A stretch of 64,000 nt of DNA from Stutzerimonas stutzeri (GCF_002909485.1 NZ_PPXG01000003.1:496001-560000), one strand, 5' to 3'; positions 9,077 through 21,927 are shown, counted from the stretch's first letter. Notes: generated by a model not told the origin, from the letters alone. Numbers and translations: made by a program.

Positions 9077-9910
9077 ATGCCCGCGAAGAAGAAGTCGGTT
9101 ACCACCCCGCTGCATTTGCTGCAGCAGCTTTCGCACAGTCTCATCGAGCATCTGGATAAGGCCTGCACACAGGCGATCAAGGATGCCGAAAGCGCGCTCG
9201 CCAAGCTGCAGAAGCAGCGCGGCAAGGCGCAGGAAAAGCTGACAAAGGCCCGGGCCAAGCTGGATGAGGCCGGCAGCGCAGGTAAGACCAGGGCGCAGAC
9301 CAAGGCGCGCACACGGCTTACCGAACTGGAAGGGGCACTTGCGCTACTGCAGGCGCGTCAGAGCGAAACCCTGACCTACCTCGCTGAGCTCAAGCGTGAT
9401 GCGGAGCAGAGCTTGAAGCTGACTCAGGGTATCCGGCAGGTCGCCGATGCCGCGGGCAAGGCCTCGCAAAGCCGCCAGCAGCCGTCAGCCGCCAAGCCAG
9501 GCGCAACCTCCCGGCCGACTGCTCGCAAACCTGCCAGCAATTCAGTGCCTGTCGTGGCCAAGGCAGGTAGCTCCTCTGCCAAAACCCAAACAGCCAAGGC
9601 TGCAGCAAAGCCGGCTGTTAAAGCTCCGGCCACAAAGCCAGCAAAGACGCCAGCCAGCTCCTCCGCGGCGAAGCCTGCTAGCACACGTCCGGCCGCAAGT
9701 AAGGCTCCGGCCCGCGCCCGGTCAGCCGGTGCCGTCAAGGCTGCGGTCGTTCCTCAGTCCGCCGAAAGTGCAGCAGCCAGTGTGGAGACGCGTTCCAAGC
9801 CCGCTGCAGGCAAGTCGACCGTCAAGACAGCCGCGAAAAAGCCCGCCGCGCGTAAGCCTGCAGCAAAGCGTGCCGCTGCTTCTCAGACGTCGTCGCCTAG
9901 CTCCAGCTGA
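9077..9910 (+). CDS. algP: AlgP histone H1-like protein
   Basis: Basic nucleoid-type protein implicated in alginate regulation in P. aeruginosa. Two parts are visible: an N-terminal charged helical domain of about 130 residues (LHLLQQLSHSLIEHLDKAC, then a coiled-coil-like Lys/Glu/Ala segment to QGIRQVADAAGKA) and a low-complexity Ala/Lys/Pro tail with many AKPA, KPAAK and KAPA units to the C-terminus at residue 277. The ATG at 9077 sits behind an AGGAGG site and gives the family start MPAKKKSV. The P. aeruginosa protein is longer (about 350 residues, from memory), because its repeat tail has more units. The last 28 bases overlap the convergent gene at 9883. Confidence 0.93.
   Translation: MPAKKKSVTTPLHLLQQLSHSLIEHLDKACTQAIKDAESALAKLQKQRGKAQEKLTKARAKLDEAGSAGKTRAQTKARTRLTELEGALALLQARQSETLTYLAELKRDAEQSLKLTQGIRQVADAAGKASQSRQQPSAAKPGATSRPTARKPASNSVPVVAKAGSSSAKTQTAKAAAKPAVKAPATKPAKTPASSSAAKPASTRPAASKAPARARSAGAVKAAVVPQSAESAAASVETRSKPAAGKSTVKTAAKKPAARKPAAKRAAASQTSSPSSS
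9470..9907 (+). repeat. Ala/Lys/Pro low-complexity repeats of algP
   Basis: This stretch encodes degenerate 4-6 residue units such as AAKPA, KAPA, KPAARKPA. DNA motifs of the type GCCAAGCC, GCAAAGCC and AAGCCTGC recur many times. Such H1-like tails change length by recombination between repeats. Confidence 0.7.
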
Positions 9911-10362
9911 GTTTGATACGCCGCGTGGCGCAGGGTTTCCAGCGCTGTGCGGCAGTGGCCTGCTGGCGCTAGGGCGCTCAGCCAATTGTTGGGCCCAGTC
10001 GTCTCTATCCATTCGCAGCTGGCCATCTGTAGCCGTTCCAATAAGCTGCGTTCGGCCTCCAGTTCCATGTTCTTCAGCGTTTCGCGCAGGTTGTGCAGGA
10101 CCGCGTCCTGCTCAGCCAACGAGCGCCATGCCTGACGCAGTTCGCGCAGGGGCTGAACTACGTTCACTCGCCAGGGTGCGGCAACCTCTTCCAGCGCTTG
10201 TAATCGCTCTTGGTTACAGGCGACTCCTTGCATCTCGAGCCGAGCCGCGCAAAGCAGCACACAGACATCCGCGCCCAGATTTTGCAGCTCCAGGCAAGCG
10301 CCCTCGACGCCTGGTCGTGCGTAGCAGCGCAAGGCGAAAGTCCAGAGATCAGGGTTCGACAT
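9883..10362 (-). CDS. TIGR02444-family protein of unknown function
   Basis: A 159-residue soluble, helical protein beginning MSNPDLWTFALRCYARPGVE, which I recognise as the TIGR02444 (DUF2390) family found in Pseudomonas and relatives next to algP or the ABC-F gene. It is rich in Leu, Glu and Arg with no membrane segment and four cysteines in the first half (CLELQNLGADVCVLLCAARLE). The ATG at 10362 is chosen over one 13 codons upstream because the family starts with the NPDLW block. It is convergent with algP and shares 28 bases with its 3' end. Function unknown. Confidence 0.85.
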   Translation of the reverse strand: MSNPDLWTFALRCYARPGVEGACLELQNLGADVCVLLCAARLEMQGVACNQERLQALEEVAAPWRVNVVQPLRELRQAWRSLAEQDAVLHNLRETLKNMELEAERSLLERLQMASCEWIETTGPNNWLSALAPAGHCRTALETLRHAAYQTQLELGDDV

Positions 10363-10431
10363 TAGCAACACGCCTTTTTTTGTTGGCAGCCCGGCTGGCA
10401 TTCCAGGCGACCTGATAAACTCGCCGGCATT

Positions 10432-12338
<1,907 letters not shown>

Positions 12339-12342
<4 letters not shown>

Positions 12343-12923
12343 GCGAGCCTTGGCTGGCATTGGTCGAGGAGTGGCAGGTGCAGTGGATGCTGGGCCTGCA
12401 GGTGCTGCTGATTCTGCTGGTGGCCTACGTGCTGCAACGCTTGGTTGCCCGCGGGCTGACTCGGCTTTCGTCACGTTATCCGCTGCCGCCGGAGCTGGTG
12501 ATTCCGGTGCGGGGCGGTATCCGCTGGTTCATCGTCGGCGGCGCGTTGATCATGGTTCTGGAGCGCTTCGGTGTGTCCGCCACCGTTCTGTGGACGGCCC
12601 TCTCCGGTTTCGTCGCGGTGGCGGCGATTGCTTTCTTCGCGATCTGGAGCGTACTGTCCAATTTGCTCTGCGCAGTGCTCATCCTGACTGTCGGCCCGTT
12701 TCGTTTGGGCGATGTGGTGGAAATCGTCGAGGCTTTCGACAAGCCGATCGTCAAGGGCAGGGTGATCGATATCAATTTGCTCTACACCACCCTTGAAGAG
12801 GTGGCTGAAGCCGGCACCGGCGCCATCGTACAAGTGCCTAACAGCCTGTTCTTCCAAAAGGCCGTGCGCCGGTGGCGTGGCAGCGATGTGCAGCTATACA
12901 ACCGCAACCCCAACGAGAAGTGA
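12339..12923 (+). CDS. Small MscS-type mechanosensitive channel
   Basis: A 194-residue protein with two or three N-terminal membrane helices (residues 18-35, 55-72 and the pore-like helix at about 82-108, AIAFFAIWSVLSNLLCAVLI) and the MscS beta domain (FRLGDVVEIVE...VKGRVIDINLLYTTL...VQVPNSLFFQKAVRRW). It ends there: the alpha/beta domain and C-terminal barrel of E. coli MscS (286 residues) are missing. Translation is coupled to the ABC-F gene (ATGA) and the TerC gene follows six bases later. Channel function is family-based inference. Confidence 0.88.
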
Positions 12924-12929
12924 TTCCTC

Positions 12930-13691
12930 ATGGAATGGCTCAGCAATCCGGAAATCTGGGTCGCTTTTCTGACTCTGACTGCCTTGGAAATTGTCCTCGG
13001 CATCGACAACATCATTTTTATCTCGATCCTGGTTAGCCGCCTACCCAAGGAGCAGCAGCCGCAAGCTCGTTTCTTCGGTCTGGCGTTGGCCATGGGCACG
13101 CGCATACTCTTGTTGCTGTCGATTGCCTGGGTCATGCGGTTGACCAACAACCTGTTTACCGTCTTGGGCGAGGGTGTTTCCGGGCGTGATCTGATTCTGT
13201 TTTTCGGCGGTCTTTTTCTGCTGTTCAAGAGCACTCTGGAGATCTGGCACAGCGTCGAAGGCGAGGAAGAAGAGCGGAGTGGTAGCGGTGGTGCTGTGAA
13301 AGCCGGCTTCATGGGCATCATTTTGCAGATCGCAGTAATCGACATTATCTTCTCGCTAGATTCGGTGATCACGGCGGTGGGCCTGGTGCAAAACGTGCCG
13401 GTGATGGTCGCGGCGATCGTCATCGCGGTGCTGGTGATGATGTTGGCGGCCGGCACCATCAGCGAATTCATCGACAAGCACCCGACGCTGAAGATCCTTG
13501 CGCTGTCATTCCTAATTGTCGTCGGCACGCTGCTGATCGCCGAGGCCTTCGATGTGCATGTGCCCAAGGGCTATGTGTACTTCGCCATGGCCTTCTCGCT
13601 GGGCGTCGAGGCGTTGAACATTCGCATGCGCAAAGCCATGAAGCGCAAACTCAAGGAACCGGTGAAGCTGGGCAAGGGCTTTCCGGACTGA
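12930..13691 (+). CDS. TerC-family integral membrane protein
   Basis: A 253-residue polytopic protein of the TerC/Alx family (YoaE/YgdQ-like), with about seven hydrophobic segments. Acidic residues within the membrane (LEIVLGIDNIIFISIL near the start and DIIFSLDSVITAVG around residue 140) are the family's hallmark and are thought to handle metal ions such as manganese. It starts six bases after the MscS-type gene and so probably shares its transcript. The tellurite-resistance name is historical. Confidence 0.9.
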   Translation: MEWLSNPEIWVAFLTLTALEIVLGIDNIIFISILVSRLPKEQQPQARFFGLALAMGTRILLLLSIAWVMRLTNNLFTVLGEGVSGRDLILFFGGLFLLFKSTLEIWHSVEGEEEERSGSGGAVKAGFMGIILQIAVIDIIFSLDSVITAVGLVQNVPVMVAAIVIAVLVMMLAAGTISEFIDKHPTLKILALSFLIVVGTLLIAEAFDVHVPKGYVYFAMAFSLGVEALNIRMRKAMKRKLKEPVKLGKGFPD

Positions 13692-13739
13692 ATCGAAGCG
13701 CCAGGCAACCGGCGCAACTGCTTGAACGGAGGGACTCAC

Positions 13740-14372
13740 ATGTCACTGGAAACCTGGCTTGCTTTCTTTGTCGCCTGCTGGGTGATCAGCCTGTCACCGG
13801 GTGCCGGTGCCATTGCCTCGATGTCCTGTGGATTGCAGTACGGATTCTGGCGTGGCTACTGGAATGCCATTGGCCTGCAACTGGCGCTGGTGCTGCAGAT
13901 CGCCGTGGTTGCCGCAGGCGTAGGCGCAGTGCTGGCAACCTCTGAGCTGGCGTTCGGCCTGATCAAGTGGTTCGGTGTCGGCTATCTGCTGTGGCTCGCT
14001 TGGAAGCAGTGGCAGGCACAGCCGCAAGCTCTGGATGATTCGGCTGCGCCGCGTCCCATCGGTAGGCCGCTGAGCCTGGTGCTGCGTGGGTTTGTGGTCA
14101 ACGCGAGTAATCCCAAGGCGATCGTCTTCATCCTCGCGGTGCTTCCGCAGTTTCTCGACCCGCAGCGGCCGCTGCTACTGCAGTACAGCGAGATGGCAGC
14201 GACCATGGTAGTGGTCGATCTGGTGGTCATGGCCGCTTACACCGGGATGGCGGCAAAAGTGCTGCGGCTGTTGCGCACGCCGCGCCAGCAACGCCTGGTC
14301 AATCGTAGCTTTGCGGCGATGTTCGCCGGTGCGGCGGCGCTGTTGGCTACGGTTCGGCGCGCGGTCGCATGA
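13740..14372 (+). CDS. LysE/RhtB-family exporter
   Basis: A 210-residue inner-membrane protein of the LysE superfamily, which exports amino acids or similar metabolites. It begins MSLETWLAFFVACWVISLSPGAGAIASMSCGLQYG, with the conserved SPGP-like (SPGAGA) motif of helix 1, and about six membrane segments, including the NASNPKAIVFILAVLPQFLD block that is conserved in RhtB proteins. The ATG at 13740 follows a strong GGAGGG site; an upstream in-frame ATG at 13722 has none. The substrate cannot be told. It overlaps the next gene by ATGA. Confidence 0.9.
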   Translation: MSLETWLAFFVACWVISLSPGAGAIASMSCGLQYGFWRGYWNAIGLQLALVLQIAVVAAGVGAVLATSELAFGLIKWFGVGYLLWLAWKQWQAQPQALDDSAAPRPIGRPLSLVLRGFVVNASNPKAIVFILAVLPQFLDPQRPLLLQYSEMAATMVVVDLVVMAAYTGMAAKVLRLLRTPRQQRLVNRSFAAMFAGAAALLATVRRAVA

Positions 14373-14842
14373 GCGAGCAGGGCGCGATGCGCGTCTGGAT
14401 CGATGCCGATGCCTGTCCGCGCGCGGCCAAGGATCAAGTGATCAAGTTCGCGCTGAAACGCAGGTTCGAGGTGCTGCTGGTTGCCGGGCAGAGTCAGGTG
14501 AAGCCCGCATTTGCCTGTGTTCGGCTGATCGTGGTGCCGAGCGGGCCGGATGCGGCCGACGACTATCTGGTCGAGCATGCCGCGCCTGGCGATCTGGTGA
14601 TCTGCAGCGATGTGCCGTTGGCCGATCGCCTGGTGAAGAAGGGCGTTGCGGCGCTCGACCCGCGTGGCCGCGAGTTCGACGAGCGAAACATGGGCGAGCG
14701 GTTGGCGGTACGCAATCTGTTCACCGATTTGCGCGATCAGGGCCAGATGGGCGGCGGTCCGGCGGCCTACAGCGAACGCGATCGGCAGGCCTTCGCCAAT
14801 GCACTGGATCGCTTGCTGACGCAACTGTCGAGAGTTCGCTGA
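14369..14842 (+). CDS. yaiI: YaiI/YqxD family (DUF188) protein
   Basis: A 157-residue cytosolic protein of the UPF0178/DUF188 family, which has a PIN-like fold. The start MRVWIDADACPRAAKD with its acidic pair, the VICSDVPLADRLVKKG segment and the C-terminal FADRLDRLL-like block are characteristic. Two starts are possible: ATG 14369 (overlapping the exporter gene, chosen) or ATG 14387 (MRVWIDAD). A nuclease activity is suggested by the fold but has not been shown to my knowledge. Confidence 0.9.
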   Translation: MSEQGAMRVWIDADACPRAAKDQVIKFALKRRFEVLLVAGQSQVKPAFACVRLIVVPSGPDAADDYLVEHAAPGDLVICSDVPLADRLVKKGVAALDPRGREFDERNMGERLAVRNLFTDLRDQGQMGGGPAAYSERDRQAFANALDRLLTQLSRVR

Positions 14843-14861
14843 GCGGCGTCAGTTCTGGTAT

Positions 14862-15329
14862 TCAACCGCAAAGATAGGTGCCGGTGCCCACGGCGATCAG
14901 GGTGCCCAGTTCGTTGTGCAGCTCCGAGCGTACAACCGCAACCTTGTTGCCCGAACGCAGTAGTTCCGCGCTGGCGCTGAAGCGGGTACCGCGGCCTGGG
15001 CGCAGATAGTCTATGCGCAGGTCGATGGTGCCTAGCCGCGAAAGGCGTGCGGCGCGCTCCTGGGTCGTCAGATGGCGATGCTTGTCGAAGGCGCCGAGCA
15101 TCGCCATCGCACCTCCAGCGACATCCAACAGCGAGGCGATCACTCCACCATGCAGGATGCCATGGACGAAATTGCCCACCAGCTCCGCCTTCATGGGCAA
15201 GTGCATGACCACCCGTGACGTCGATATCTCATCTAGCTCGATGCCCAAGGCCTGGTTGAACGGGATGCGTTCGAACATCTGGCGCACAGCCCGGGCCTGC
15301 TCGGCGAGCAGTGCATCGTCTTGATTCAT
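14862..15329 (-). CDS. Hotdog-fold acyl-CoA thioesterase (PaaI/YigI type)
   Basis: A 155-residue single hotdog-fold protein. The PaaI-type motif VHGILHGGVIASLLDVAGG (residues about 61-79) carries the glycine pair and Asp expected near the active site. The ATG at 15329 is preferred over an upstream TTG because the family begins near MNQDDALLAEQARAVRQMFERIPF and an AGGAG-like site precedes it. It is convergent with the yaiI-type gene. It probably hydrolyses acyl-CoA; the substrate is not known. Confidence 0.85.
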   Translation of the reverse strand: MNQDDALLAEQARAVRQMFERIPFNQALGIELDEISTSRVVMHLPMKAELVGNFVHGILHGGVIASLLDVAGGAMAMLGAFDKHRHLTTQERAARLSRLGTIDLRIDYLRPGRGTRFSASAELLRSGNKVAVVRSELHNELGTLIAVGTGTYLCG

Positions 15330-15428
15330 GTTCGGCGCTCCTGTGCATGAGCGAGCAAGCTGCACTAGGTTGTCCGTGCTGAACAGGTCATCGGCACGAG
15401 CAGCCGCGGCTTTGGCGGCTTTCGCGCA

Positions 15429-15456
15429 AAAAAAATCCCGGGCGGGCCGGGATTTT
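15429..15456 (-). terminator. Rho-independent terminator of elbB
   Basis: On the minus strand AAAATCCCGG, a short loop and CCGGGATTTTTTTT form a 10 bp stem followed by a run of eight T. It starts 15 bases beyond the elbB stop codon. Confidence 0.85.
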
Positions 15457-15471
15457 CATGTGGCGTTGGGA

Positions 15472-16137
15472 TCAATCCTCGACGGTCATCTCCAGCACTC
15501 GATCGACCAGCTTGTAGATCCCTGAAGCGGCTTCGCTGATGGACTGCGCCAACATATAGGCTGGTGTGGTCACCAGGCGGTGCTTGTCGTCTACAACGAT
15601 GTCAGTCACCTCACACGCCTTGTGTTCGGCGCCCATCTCGCCGACCGCCTTTGCTGCGTCGGCCTCGTCACTTCCCAGGGTGCATACAACGCCGGCTCCA
15701 AAGATCTGCGCGGCCATCGTGGGTGCGATGCACATCATGCCTATTGGCTTACGGGCCTCGGCGAATGCCTGCGCAAGGGCGACCACGTCAGGCAATGCCT
15801 TGCTGCCTACGCCTTCAGTGGCGAAGGTCGAAAGGTTCTTCGCAGCGCCGAAACCGCCTGGGATGATCAACGCATCAAAATCTTCGGCGCGCGCCTCGCG
15901 CAGATCCTTGATTTCGCCGCGAGCCAGACGGGCCGACTCGGTCAGCACGTTGCGCGACTCCGGCATCTCGTCGCCGGTCAGATGGTTGATCACATGCATC
16001 TGCGCAATGTTGGGCGCGAAGCACTGCACTTTGGTGCCCCGCTGATCCAGGCGCAAAAGGGTGATGACGCTCTCGTAGATTTCCGAGCCGTCGTAGACGC
16101 CACAGCCGGAAAGAATCACGGCGACTTTCTTGTTCAT
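15472..16137 (-). CDS. elbB: ElbB glyoxalase-like DJ-1/PfpI protein
   Basis: A 221-residue protein of the DJ-1/PfpI superfamily, ElbB subgroup (isoprenoid biosynthesis glyoxalase ElbB). It begins MNKKVAVILSGCGVYDGSEI, has ALIIPGGFGAAKN and the nucleophile-elbow GMMCIAPTMAA with the candidate catalytic cysteine near residue 137. The ATG at 16137 lies behind an AGGAG site; an open frame continues upstream to 16758 but that part is antisense to hemB and is not used. Weak glyoxalase activity is reported for E. coli ElbB; its cellular role is unclear. Confidence 0.93.
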   Translation of the reverse strand: MNKKVAVILSGCGVYDGSEIYESVITLLRLDQRGTKVQCFAPNIAQMHVINHLTGDEMPESRNVLTESARLARGEIKDLREARAEDFDALIIPGGFGAAKNLSTFATEGVGSKALPDVVALAQAFAEARKPIGMMCIAPTMAAQIFGAGVVCTLGSDEADAAKAVGEMGAEHKACEVTDIVVDDKHRLVTTPAYMLAQSISEAASGIYKLVDRVLEMTVED

Positions 16138-17452
<1,315 letters not shown>

Positions 17453-17471
17453 GCCCTTTCGAGGCAAAGCG

Positions 17472-19682
17472 ATGATCAACCAGGGACTCAGCGAAAAAGA
17501 ACTGCAGGACGCCAGTGTCAGTGAGGTGCTGGAGCAGACGTTGCCGGAGGTGCTGACGCCCGCACCGCCGGAAGTCGTCGAGGAAGCGCCGGTCGTGCCG
17601 GTGCTCAATCTGGATGACAGTGCGCTGTACATCCACCGCGAGCTATCGCAGCTGCAGTTCAATATCCGCGTGCTCGAGCAGGCGCTGGATGAGTCCTATC
17701 CTCTGCTGGAGCGGCTGAAGTTCCTGCTGATCTTTTCCAGCAACCTCGATGAGTTCTTCGAAATCCGCGTAGCCGGTCTGAAGAAGCGCGTCACTTTCGC
17801 TCGCGAACAAGCGGGTGCCGACGGCTTGCAGCCGCACCAGGCGCTGTCACGGATATCCGAGCTGGTGCATGAGCAGGTCGACCGCCAATACGCGATTCTC
17901 AACGATGTGCTGCTGCCTGCGTTGGCCGAACACCAGATTCGTTTCATTCGTCGCCGCCACTGGACGACGAAGCTCAAGACCTGGGTGCGCCGTTATTTCC
18001 GTGACGAGATCGCGCCGATCGTCACACCGATTGGCCTGGATCCCACGCATCCGTTCCCATTGCTGGTGAACAAGAGCCTGAACTTCATCGTCGAGCTCGA
18101 AGGTATTGATGCCTTCGGCCGCGATTCCGGTTTGGCGATCATCCCCGCACCACGCCTGTTGCCGCGAGTCATTCGTGTGCCCGAGTCGGTAGGCGGTGCA
18201 GGGGACAACTTCGTGTTCCTCTCCTCGATGATCCATGCCCATGCCGATGACTTGTTCCACGGCATGCGCGTCAAGGGCTGCTACCAATTCCGGCTCACGC
18301 GTAACGCCGACCTTTCCGTGGATACCGAAGATGTTGAAGACCTGGCCCGTGCGCTGCGCGGCGAGCTGATCTCGCGGCGCTACGGCGATGCCGTGCGTCT
18401 GGAGGTGGCCGATACCTGCCCGCAGCATCTGGCCGACTTCCTGCTCAAGCAGTTCAGCCTTGGCGAGAGCGAGATGTATCGGGTCAACGGCCCGGTCAAC
18501 CTGACTCGGCTGTTCAGTATCACCGGCCTGGACAGTCACCCGGAGCTGCAATACAACCCGTTCACGCCGTCGATTCCGAAGTTGCTGCAGAACAGTGACA
18601 AGATTTTCAGCGTGATCAACAAGCAGGACATCCTCCTGTTGCATCCTTTCGAGTCGTTCACGCCAGTTGTCGATCTGCTGCGCGAGGCCGCCAAGGATCC
18701 GTGTGTGCTGGCGATCAAGCAGACCCTGTACCGTTCAGGTGCCAACTCCGAGATCGTCGATGCGCTGGTAGATGCGGCACGCAGCGGCAAGGAGGTCACC
18801 GTGGTGATCGAACTGCGTGCCCGCTTCGATGAGGAGTCCAACCTGCAGCTCGCCAGTCGGCTGCAGCAGGCTGGTGCGGTCGTGATTTACGGAGTGGTCG
18901 GTTACAAAACCCACGCCAAGATGATGCTTATTCTGCGGCGCGAGAACGGCGAGCTTTGCCGCTACGTGCACCTGGGCACCGGCAACTACCATGCGGCCAA
19001 TGCGCGGCTATACACCGACTACAGCCTGCTGACGTCCGATGACGCGCTGTGCGAGGACGTCTCCAAGCTGTTCAGCCAGCTGATTGGCATGGGCAAAACC
19101 ATGCGCATGAAGAAGCTGCTGCATGCGCCGTTCACGCTGAAGAAAACGTTGCTCGACCTGATCGCGCAAGAGACGCAGCACGCTGCCGAGGGCAGACCCG
19201 CGCACATCATCCTGAAGATCAATGCACTGACCGATCCGAAGATGATCAAGGCGCTGTACAAGGCCAGCCAGACCGGCGTACGCGTCGACCTCATCGTGCG
19301 TGGCATGTGCTGCCTGCGGCCTGGCATCGCCGGGGTTTCGCATAACATCCATGTGCGTTCGATCATCGGCCGCTTCCTGGAGCACAGCCGGGTGTTCTAC
19401 TTCCAGAACGATGGTGACGAGAAGCTCTATCTGTCCAGCGCCGACTGGATGGAGCGCAATCTTGATCGTCGCGTGGAGACCTGTTTCCCGGTGGAAGGCA
19501 AGAAGCTGGTCATGCGGGTGAAGAAGGAGCTGGAAGGCTTCCTCAGCGACAACACCCAAAGCTGGGTCCTGCAGCCTGACGGCAGCTACCTGCGCATAAG
19601 CCCCACTGGCAACCAGAATGCACGCAACGTGCAGAGCACGCTGCTGGAGCGCCTGGCCGGTCCGCAGATTGTCACGCGCTGA
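17472..19682 (+). CDS. ppk: Polyphosphate kinase 1
   Basis: Makes long-chain polyphosphate from ATP. At 736 residues it is slightly longer than the E. coli enzyme because of a Glu/Pro/Val-rich extension of about 45 residues before the conserved [21 protein letters not shown]. Visible motifs include [17 protein letters not shown], the phospholipase D-like block [18 protein letters not shown]...HLGTGNYH with one catalytic histidine, and the second [30 protein letters not shown] block with the phospho-histidine. Probably cotranscribed with hemB; convergent with its degrading counterpart ppx. Confidence 0.97.
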   Translation: MINQGLSEKELQDASVSEVLEQTLPEVLTPAPPEVVEEAPVVPVLNLDDSALYIHRELSQLQFNIRVLEQALDESYPLLERLKFLLIFSSNLDEFFEIRVAGLKKRVTFAREQAGADGLQPHQALSRISELVHEQVDRQYAILNDVLLPALAEHQIRFIRRRHWTTKLKTWVRRYFRDEIAPIVTPIGLDPTHPFPLLVNKSLNFIVELEGIDAFGRDSGLAIIPAPRLLPRVIRVPESVGGAGDNFVFLSSMIHAHADDLFHGMRVKGCYQFRLTRNADLSVDTEDVEDLARALRGELISRRYGDAVRLEVADTCPQHLADFLLKQFSLGESEMYRVNGPVNLTRLFSITGLDSHPELQYNPFTPSIPKLLQNSDKIFSVINKQDILLLHPFESFTPVVDLLREAAKDPCVLAIKQTLYRSGANSEIVDALVDAARSGKEVTVVIELRARFDEESNLQLASRLQQAGAVVIYGVVGYKTHAKMMLILRRENGELCRYVHLGTGNYHAANARLYTDYSLLTSDDALCEDVSKLFSQLIGMGKTMRMKKLLHAPFTLKKTLLDLIAQETQHAAEGRPAHIILKINALTDPKMIKALYKASQTGVRVDLIVRGMCCLRPGIAGVSHNIHVRSIIGRFLEHSRVFYFQNDGDEKLYLSSADWMERNLDRRVETCFPVEGKKLVMRVKKELEGFLSDNTQSWVLQPDGSYLRISPTGNQNARNVQSTLLERLAGPQIVTR

Positions 19683-19686
19683 AAGA

Positions 19687-19707
19687 TCCGGCCGGAACGG
19701 CCGGATA
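19687..19707. terminator. Hairpin after ppk
   Basis: ATCCGGCC and GGCCGGAT form a perfect 8 bp stem with a five-base loop, starting five bases after the ppk stop. There is no T-run on the plus strand, so this may stabilise the 3' end of the mRNA and not terminate by itself. Confidence 0.4.
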
Positions 19708-19798
19708 TGGGCTGTGTAGCCTGACGGCAGCAGCGCTGCATCGTGCGTGTAGAAGGGGGTAGAGGCGGGCAGGGGTTAAGCCTTCTGATCCAGCCTCT

Positions 19799-21301
19799 TT
19801 ATTTCATCCGTAGCTCGTAACCGACCCGTGCGAGCCAGGCGGCTTCGGCTTCGAAGTCGGCGCGGGTCAGCGGGTTGGCGCCGAGCCAGCCGGTAGGGAA
19901 GATCAGTTCCAGACTGCGTTCGGTGGCCTTGAGCTGAACTTCGGAAACGGCATTCGCACCGCGGATGTGATGGAACAGGATGGCGAAGCGCAGCAGGATG
20001 CACAGTCGTACCAGTGCGTCGGCGTCGGTACCGATCTCTCCAAACTTGTCCTGCGGGATGTTGCGACGATGGCCGCGCACCAGCAATGCCAGCACGAGTT
20101 GATCCTGGCGCGAGAAGCCGGGCAGATCGGAGTGCTCGATCAGGTAGGCGCCGTGTTTATGGTAATGGTAGTGGGCGATATCAAGGCCTACCTCATGCAC
20201 GCGGGCGGCCCAGGCAAGCAGTTCGCGATGCCAGTCCTGATCAAGATTCCAGGCCTCTGCCACCTGATCGAATGCTTCCAGTGCCTTGGCTTCGACCCGT
20301 GCGGCCTGCTCCATGTCGACGTGGTAGCGCTCCATCAGGAAGCTCAGCGAACGGTCGCGAATGTCCTCATCATGGTGGCGGCCCAGCAGGTCGTACAGCA
20401 CGCCCTCGCGCAATGCCCCTTCCGAATGAGTCATGCTCCCGAGTTCGAGCGCATCGAAGATCGCTTCGAGAATCGCCAGGCCGGCAGGGAATACTCCGCG
20501 CCGATCCGGCTTAATCCCATCGATGTCGATCTTCTCAACATCGCCGAGCTTGAAGAGCTTGCGCTTGAGCCAACCCAAACCTTCAGTATTGACCTCGCCG
20601 TTACCGAAGCCGCCGCTTTTGATGGCTAGCCCGACAGCGCGGATGGTGCCTGATGCGCCGATCGATTCCTGCCAGCCAAGCCGGCGCAGGCCGTGCTCGA
20701 TGCCCATCAACTCGACCCGAGCCGCGGTGTAGGCCTGGGCATAGCGTGCCGGAGTGATCTTGCCGTCGCGGAAGAATCGCTGGGTATAGCTTACGCAGCC
20801 CATCTGCAGGCTTTCGCGCAGCTGCGACTCAAAGCCTTCGCCGATGATGAACTCGGTGCTGCCACCGCCGATATCGGCGACCAGGCGCCGGCCCGGGGTG
20901 CCGGGGAATGTGTGCGAGACGCCAAGATAGATCAGGCGTGCCTCTTCGCGCCCGGAGATGACCTCGACCTGATGGTTGATGATCTCTTCGGCGCGGCGGA
21001 TGAACGTCGCCCGATTACGCGCCTCACGCAGGGCATTGGTGCCGACGATGCGCACTGCCCCTTGCGGCAAATGGTTGACCAGCTGCGCGAAGCGCCGCAG
21101 ACAGTCGAGTCCGCGCTGCATGGCGTCTTCGTCGAGCAATCGATTTTCGTCGATGCCGGCGGCCAGCTGGACCTTCTCGCCGAGCCGTTCGAGGATGCGC
21201 ATTTCGCCGTTACTGGTGCGGGCCAGCACCATGTGGAAGCTGTTCGAGCCCAGATCCAGGGCGGCGATCATAGGGAAAGTCTCAGCGGTGTTCTGGCGCA
21301 T
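19799..21301 (-). CDS. ppx: Exopolyphosphatase
   Basis: Removes terminal phosphates from polyphosphate; a Ppx/GppA-type sugar-kinase/Hsp70 fold enzyme. The protein is 500 residues from the ATG at 21301. The phosphate-binding loop [17 protein letters not shown] is near residues 12-28, followed by [13 protein letters not shown], the second loop [14 protein letters not shown] and a C-terminal HD-like helical region ([21 protein letters not shown]). Upstream TTG 21319 and downstream ATG 21271 are other possible starts. It is divergent from trxA. Confidence 0.95.
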   Translation of the reverse strand: MRQNTAETFPMIAALDLGSNSFHMVLARTSNGEMRILERLGEKVQLAAGIDENRLLDEDAMQRGLDCLRRFAQLVNHLPQGAVRIVGTNALREARNRATFIRRAEEIINHQVEVISGREEARLIYLGVSHTFPGTPGRRLVADIGGGSTEFIIGEGFESQLRESLQMGCVSYTQRFFRDGKITPARYAQAYTAARVELMGIEHGLRRLGWQESIGASGTIRAVGLAIKSGGFGNGEVNTEGLGWLKRKLFKLGDVEKIDIDGIKPDRRGVFPAGLAILEAIFDALELGSMTHSEGALREGVLYDLLGRHHDEDIRDRSLSFLMERYHVDMEQAARVEAKALEAFDQVAEAWNLDQDWHRELLAWAARVHEVGLDIAHYHYHKHGAYLIEHSDLPGFSRQDQLVLALLVRGHRRNIPQDKFGEIGTDADALVRLCILLRFAILFHHIRGANAVSEVQLKATERSLELIFPTGWLGANPLTRADFEAEAAWLARVGYELRMK

Positions 21302-21444
21302 TGGGCGGTCTCGATGCAAAACCCCGACATCCTGACATGATCGACCTCATCCGCCAACGCAGACGTCGACGCACCACGCTGCCCTTCAAGCGCGCTCGTC
21401 ACTCGCTCGCGGGTCTGCGGCTTTCGGTCCGCTCCCAGTAGGGC

Positions 21445-21450
21445 TATGAT
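21445..21450 (+). promoter_or_regulatory. Putative -10 of trxA
   Basis: TATGAT at 21445-21450 followed by GGCGACC, 35 bases before the trxA ATG. The -35 is poor (TTTCGG-like). Confidence 0.42.
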
Positions 21451-21484
21451 GGCGACCTTTCCGTTCCGACCCTGGAGAAAATCC

Positions 21485-21811
21485 ATGAGCGAATACATCA
21501 ACAATGTCAGCGACAGCAGTTTCGAGCAGGACGTCCTCCAGGCCGACGGTCCCGTACTGGTCGACTACTGGGCTGAGTGGTGCGGCCCCTGCAAGATGAT
21601 CGCACCTGTTCTCGACGAGATCGCTAAGGACTACGAAGGCCGTCTCAAGGTGTGCAAACTGAACATCGACGAGAATCAGGAGACCCCGCCGAAGTATGGC
21701 GTGCGTGGCATTCCGACACTGATGCTGTTCAAGAACGGCAACGTCGAGGCGACCAAGGTGGGCGCGCTTTCCAAGTCGCAATTGGCAGCCTTCCTCGATA
21801 GCAATATCTGA
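21485..21811 (+). CDS. trxA: Thioredoxin 1
   Basis: Cytosolic disulfide reductase. The 108-residue protein has the WCGPC active site (C33, C36) in [20 protein letters not shown], the cis-proline motif [11 protein letters not shown], and a normal family length. ATG 21485 is preferred over the ATG at 21446 because the latter adds 13 unrelated residues; a GGAGAA site precedes it. It stands alone between a likely promoter at 21445 and a strong terminator at 21832. Confidence 0.98.
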   Translation: MSEYINNVSDSSFEQDVLQADGPVLVDYWAEWCGPCKMIAPVLDEIAKDYEGRLKVCKLNIDENQETPPKYGVRGIPTLMLFKNGNVEATKVGALSKSQLAAFLDSNI

Positions 21812-21831
21812 GTCCGCTGCAGTTCCCTTCT

Positions 21832-21861
21832 AAAGCCCTCGCAGATGCGGGGGCTTTTTTT
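21832..21861 (+). terminator. Rho-independent terminator of trxA
   Basis: AAAGCCCTCGC, loop AGAT and GCGGGGGCTTT pair over 11 bp (one G-T), followed by more T. It begins 20 bases after the trxA stop. Confidence 0.92.
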
Positions 21862-21891
21862 ATCGGCAGGGTGGACGCTTCGCCTGTGCGG

Positions 21892-21927
21892 TGCTAAATT
21901 CGGCCTCGCGACGCTTTCTTGCGTCGC
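21892..21927 (+). promoter_or_regulatory. Putative rho promoter and 5'-end hairpin
   Basis: An extended -10 type sequence TGCTAAATT (21892-21900) is followed at the expected transcript start by GCGACGC, loop TTTCTT and GCGTCGC (21908-21927), a perfect 7 bp stem. The remaining 115 bases form the leader of rho, a gene known to be autoregulated in enterobacteria through its leader. Confidence 0.45.
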
